From positions 1 through 9,122 of the forward strand of contig JAEOTN010000103.1 in NCBI GenBank assembly GCA_016839865.1: 9,122 nt of DNA. The letters run 5' to 3'. This document shows, piece after piece, positions 8,189 to 9,122 of this stretch (position 1 is its first letter; each line of letters starts with the position of its first letter). This stretch comes from Promethearchaeota archaeon. GTDB taxonomy: Archaea > Asgardarchaeota > Lokiarchaeia > Sigynarchaeales > MK-D1. The position numbers and the translations under genes are program-made. The notes below the pieces were generated by a model that had not been told where the DNA came from, made no database searches, and was given only the letters and a program-made list of their open reading frames with translations.

Positions 8189-9122
8189 GACGAGATTTCA
8201 TCATCTTTTTTCTTTCTTTTATACTGTAGCAATATTACAGAACTGATTAGACCAAGTATAATATATATGTTATATCCAGGAATCTTTCTTTGTGGAGGAT
8301 CAGGTAAATCAACTACAACTATTCCAGGTCTGGATATGACTGATTCGGTATTTTTCATAATTGTGGTCATAACATAGAAATATGTTCCTTCCTCTAAACC
8401 AAGTTCCGTGAAATTTGTTGAGGTTAAAGATTGATAGGGAGTACGGTTGGTAATATCAAGAATTGGGTGGATATCCTTGTATATGTTATATGATTGGGCT
8501 CCTTTCACTTCATCCCATTCGATCAAAAAAGATCCATTTGAACTTGGATTAGGTACTATTGGTTTGATGTTAGGTGGCTGAGGAAGATGATATGAATAAA
8601 TTTTAAGAAAGAGATGATAGTAATACTCCCCGTAATATGTTCCACAAATAGAAACGCCACTATTTACTCCGAAAATTCCAAGACCATAATCATTACGTTC
8701 CTCATAACCCCAAGTTAGTATATCAAGTCTTATTCCAGAATATGTATATTTTAGGTAAAGAACATCGGTAAATTCTCCATTTTCCTCCGTTTCGTACCCA
8801 CAAATATATGCATAATACTCGTTTGCCCAAATTGAATACCCAATATCATTTCTATCCCCTCCATAGCTTCTTGTCCATTCTCGGGTACCATTAGATGCAT
8901 ATTTCATAATGAGAACGTCAGTAACATCATTCTCAGCGTCCCATCTACTACCACATGTGTATAAACTAGTATTATAACCAAAAATTGAAGTACTGTATTC
9001 AACATTCACTGTCCCCCATGTCTTATTCCAGATCTGGTTTCCCTCTGAATCCCATTTGACAATAACAGAATCATTAAGTCCTGAACTGTAACTAGAAGTA
9101 CTTCCACATGTGTAAATTTCAT
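8185..9122 (-). CDS. Partial surface protein: beta-propeller repeats, FnIII-like domain, IPGYN C-terminal sorting/anchor signal
   Basis: The frame stays open to the right edge, so the 5' part is missing. The GTG at 9009 is internal, because repeat sequence of the same kind continues upstream of it (EIYTCGSTSSY and KWDSEGNQIWNKTWG). About 311 residues are visible. From the edge to about 8580 there are 51-52-residue repeats, each with a Y-x-C-G strand, a D-(V/A)-(L/I)-x-x-K-(Y/W) strand and a W-x-x-x-(W/Y)-G turn, as in SBBP-type beta-propellers. About 8577-8308 is a fibronectin-III-like domain (IEWDEVKGAQSYNIYKD). The end (8283-8188) is IPGYN, a hydrophobic helix and YKRKKKDDEISS, a tripartite layout like archaeal PGF-CTERM signals and, from memory, Loki-CTERM. 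It is probably a cell-surface adhesion or binding protein anchored at its C-terminus. It is on the opposite strand and need not be linked to the operon. Substrate unknown. Confidence 0.88.
   Translation of the reverse strand, partial: EIYTCGSTSSYSSGLNDSVIVKWDSEGNQIWNKTWGTVNVEYSTSIFGYNTSLYTCGSRWDAENDVTDVLIMKYASNGTREWTRSYGGDRNDIGYSIWANEYYAYICGYETEENGEFTDVLYLKYTYSGIRLDILTWGYEERNDYGLGIFGVNSGVSICGTYYGEYYYHLFLKIYSYHLPQPPNIKPIVPNPSSNGSFLIEWDEVKGAQSYNIYKDIHPILDITNRTPYQSLTSTNFTELGLEEGTYFYVMTTIMKNTESVISRPGIVVVDLPDPPQRKIPGYNIYIILGLISSVILLQYKRKKKDDEISS
8206..8220 (+). terminator. Possible T-rich transcription terminator for the three-gene operon
   Basis: A run of T6-C-T3-C-T4 begins 18 bases after the permease stop. 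Archaeal RNA polymerase often terminates at T-rich tracts in the non-template strand without a hairpin, so this could end the plus-strand message. The same bases encode the lysine/arginine tail of the opposite gene, so the tract may exist only for coding reasons. I see no hairpin and no comparable T-run for the minus-strand message just beyond its stop. Confidence 0.4.
8580..9122 (-). repeat. Tandem 51-52-residue beta-propeller-type repeats inside the surface-protein gene
   Basis: The cysteine codons of successive Y-x-C-G motifs lie at about 9108, 8955, 8802 and 8646 (first base, reverse strand), giving steps of 153, 153 and 156 bases. The 11-mer CCACATGTGTA (plus strand) occurs at 9104-9114 and again at 8951-8961, exactly 153 bases apart. 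The array continues past the right edge. At the protein level the last unit is shorter and more divergent. Confidence 0.8.

Noticed and set aside
9007..9009. GTG as start of the minus-strand surface protein
   Set aside because: The frame remains open to the right edge, and the 37 codons upstream encode the same propeller-type repeat (Y-T-C-G, then K-W-D-S-E-G-N).
1..9122. ABC transporter ATPase partner within the window
   Set aside because: No Walker A, signature or Walker B motif was seen in any of the four proteins.
8580..9122. CRISPR array or DNA-level tandem repeat
   Set aside because: The 153-base periodicity is in frame and explained by protein repeats; there are no short palindromic repeats with unique spacers.

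Overview
The window is AT-rich DNA, almost wholly coding, and looks archaeal, most likely from an Asgard archaeon of the Lokiarchaeia kind. Three things point there. Extracellular proteins are large, beta-rich and full of N-glycosylation sequons. Subtilisin-fold, Ig-like and jelly-roll modules are combined as in Asgard surface proteins. The minus-strand protein ends in an IPGYN motif, a hydrophobic helix and a lysine/arginine tail, which resembles the Loki-type C-terminal sorting signal as I remember it. Genes are preceded by Shine-Dalgarno sequences and one starts with TTG. The taxonomic call is an inference without a marker gene.

Layout: bases 1-866 (+) are the 3' end of a gene for a cell-surface protein with CARDB/DUF11-like beta domains, one membrane helix and a short cytosolic tail. 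Bases 863-5266 (+) encode a 1467-residue single-pass protein. It has a signal peptide, a subtilisin-like (S8) domain that has lost its catalytic Asp and His, a PPC-like domain, alternating Ig-like and jelly-roll domains, a membrane helix, a charged coiled coil and two CxxC/CxxC zinc ribbons in the cytosol. Bases 5279-8188 (+) encode a 969-residue, 10-helix ABC3-type (FtsX/MacB/LolC) permease. The first two genes overlap by 4 bases (TTGA) and the third follows after 12 bases, so they form one apparent operon. Bases 8185-9122 (-) are the 3' part of a convergent gene for a beta-propeller-repeat, fibronectin-III-like surface protein. Its stop codon shares a TTAA palindrome with the permease stop.

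Working model (inference): the three plus-strand proteins form an envelope complex. The dead-protease ectodomain and the CARDB-like protein would bind an external ligand or substrate, the permease would transmit mechanical force or move a lipid or lipoprotein, and the zinc-ribbon tail would connect to something in the cytosol. No ABC ATPase is encoded here. It would have to lie upstream of the left edge or elsewhere in the genome. There is no RNA gene, insertion sequence or CRISPR array, and no gene-free stretch longer than 12 bases.
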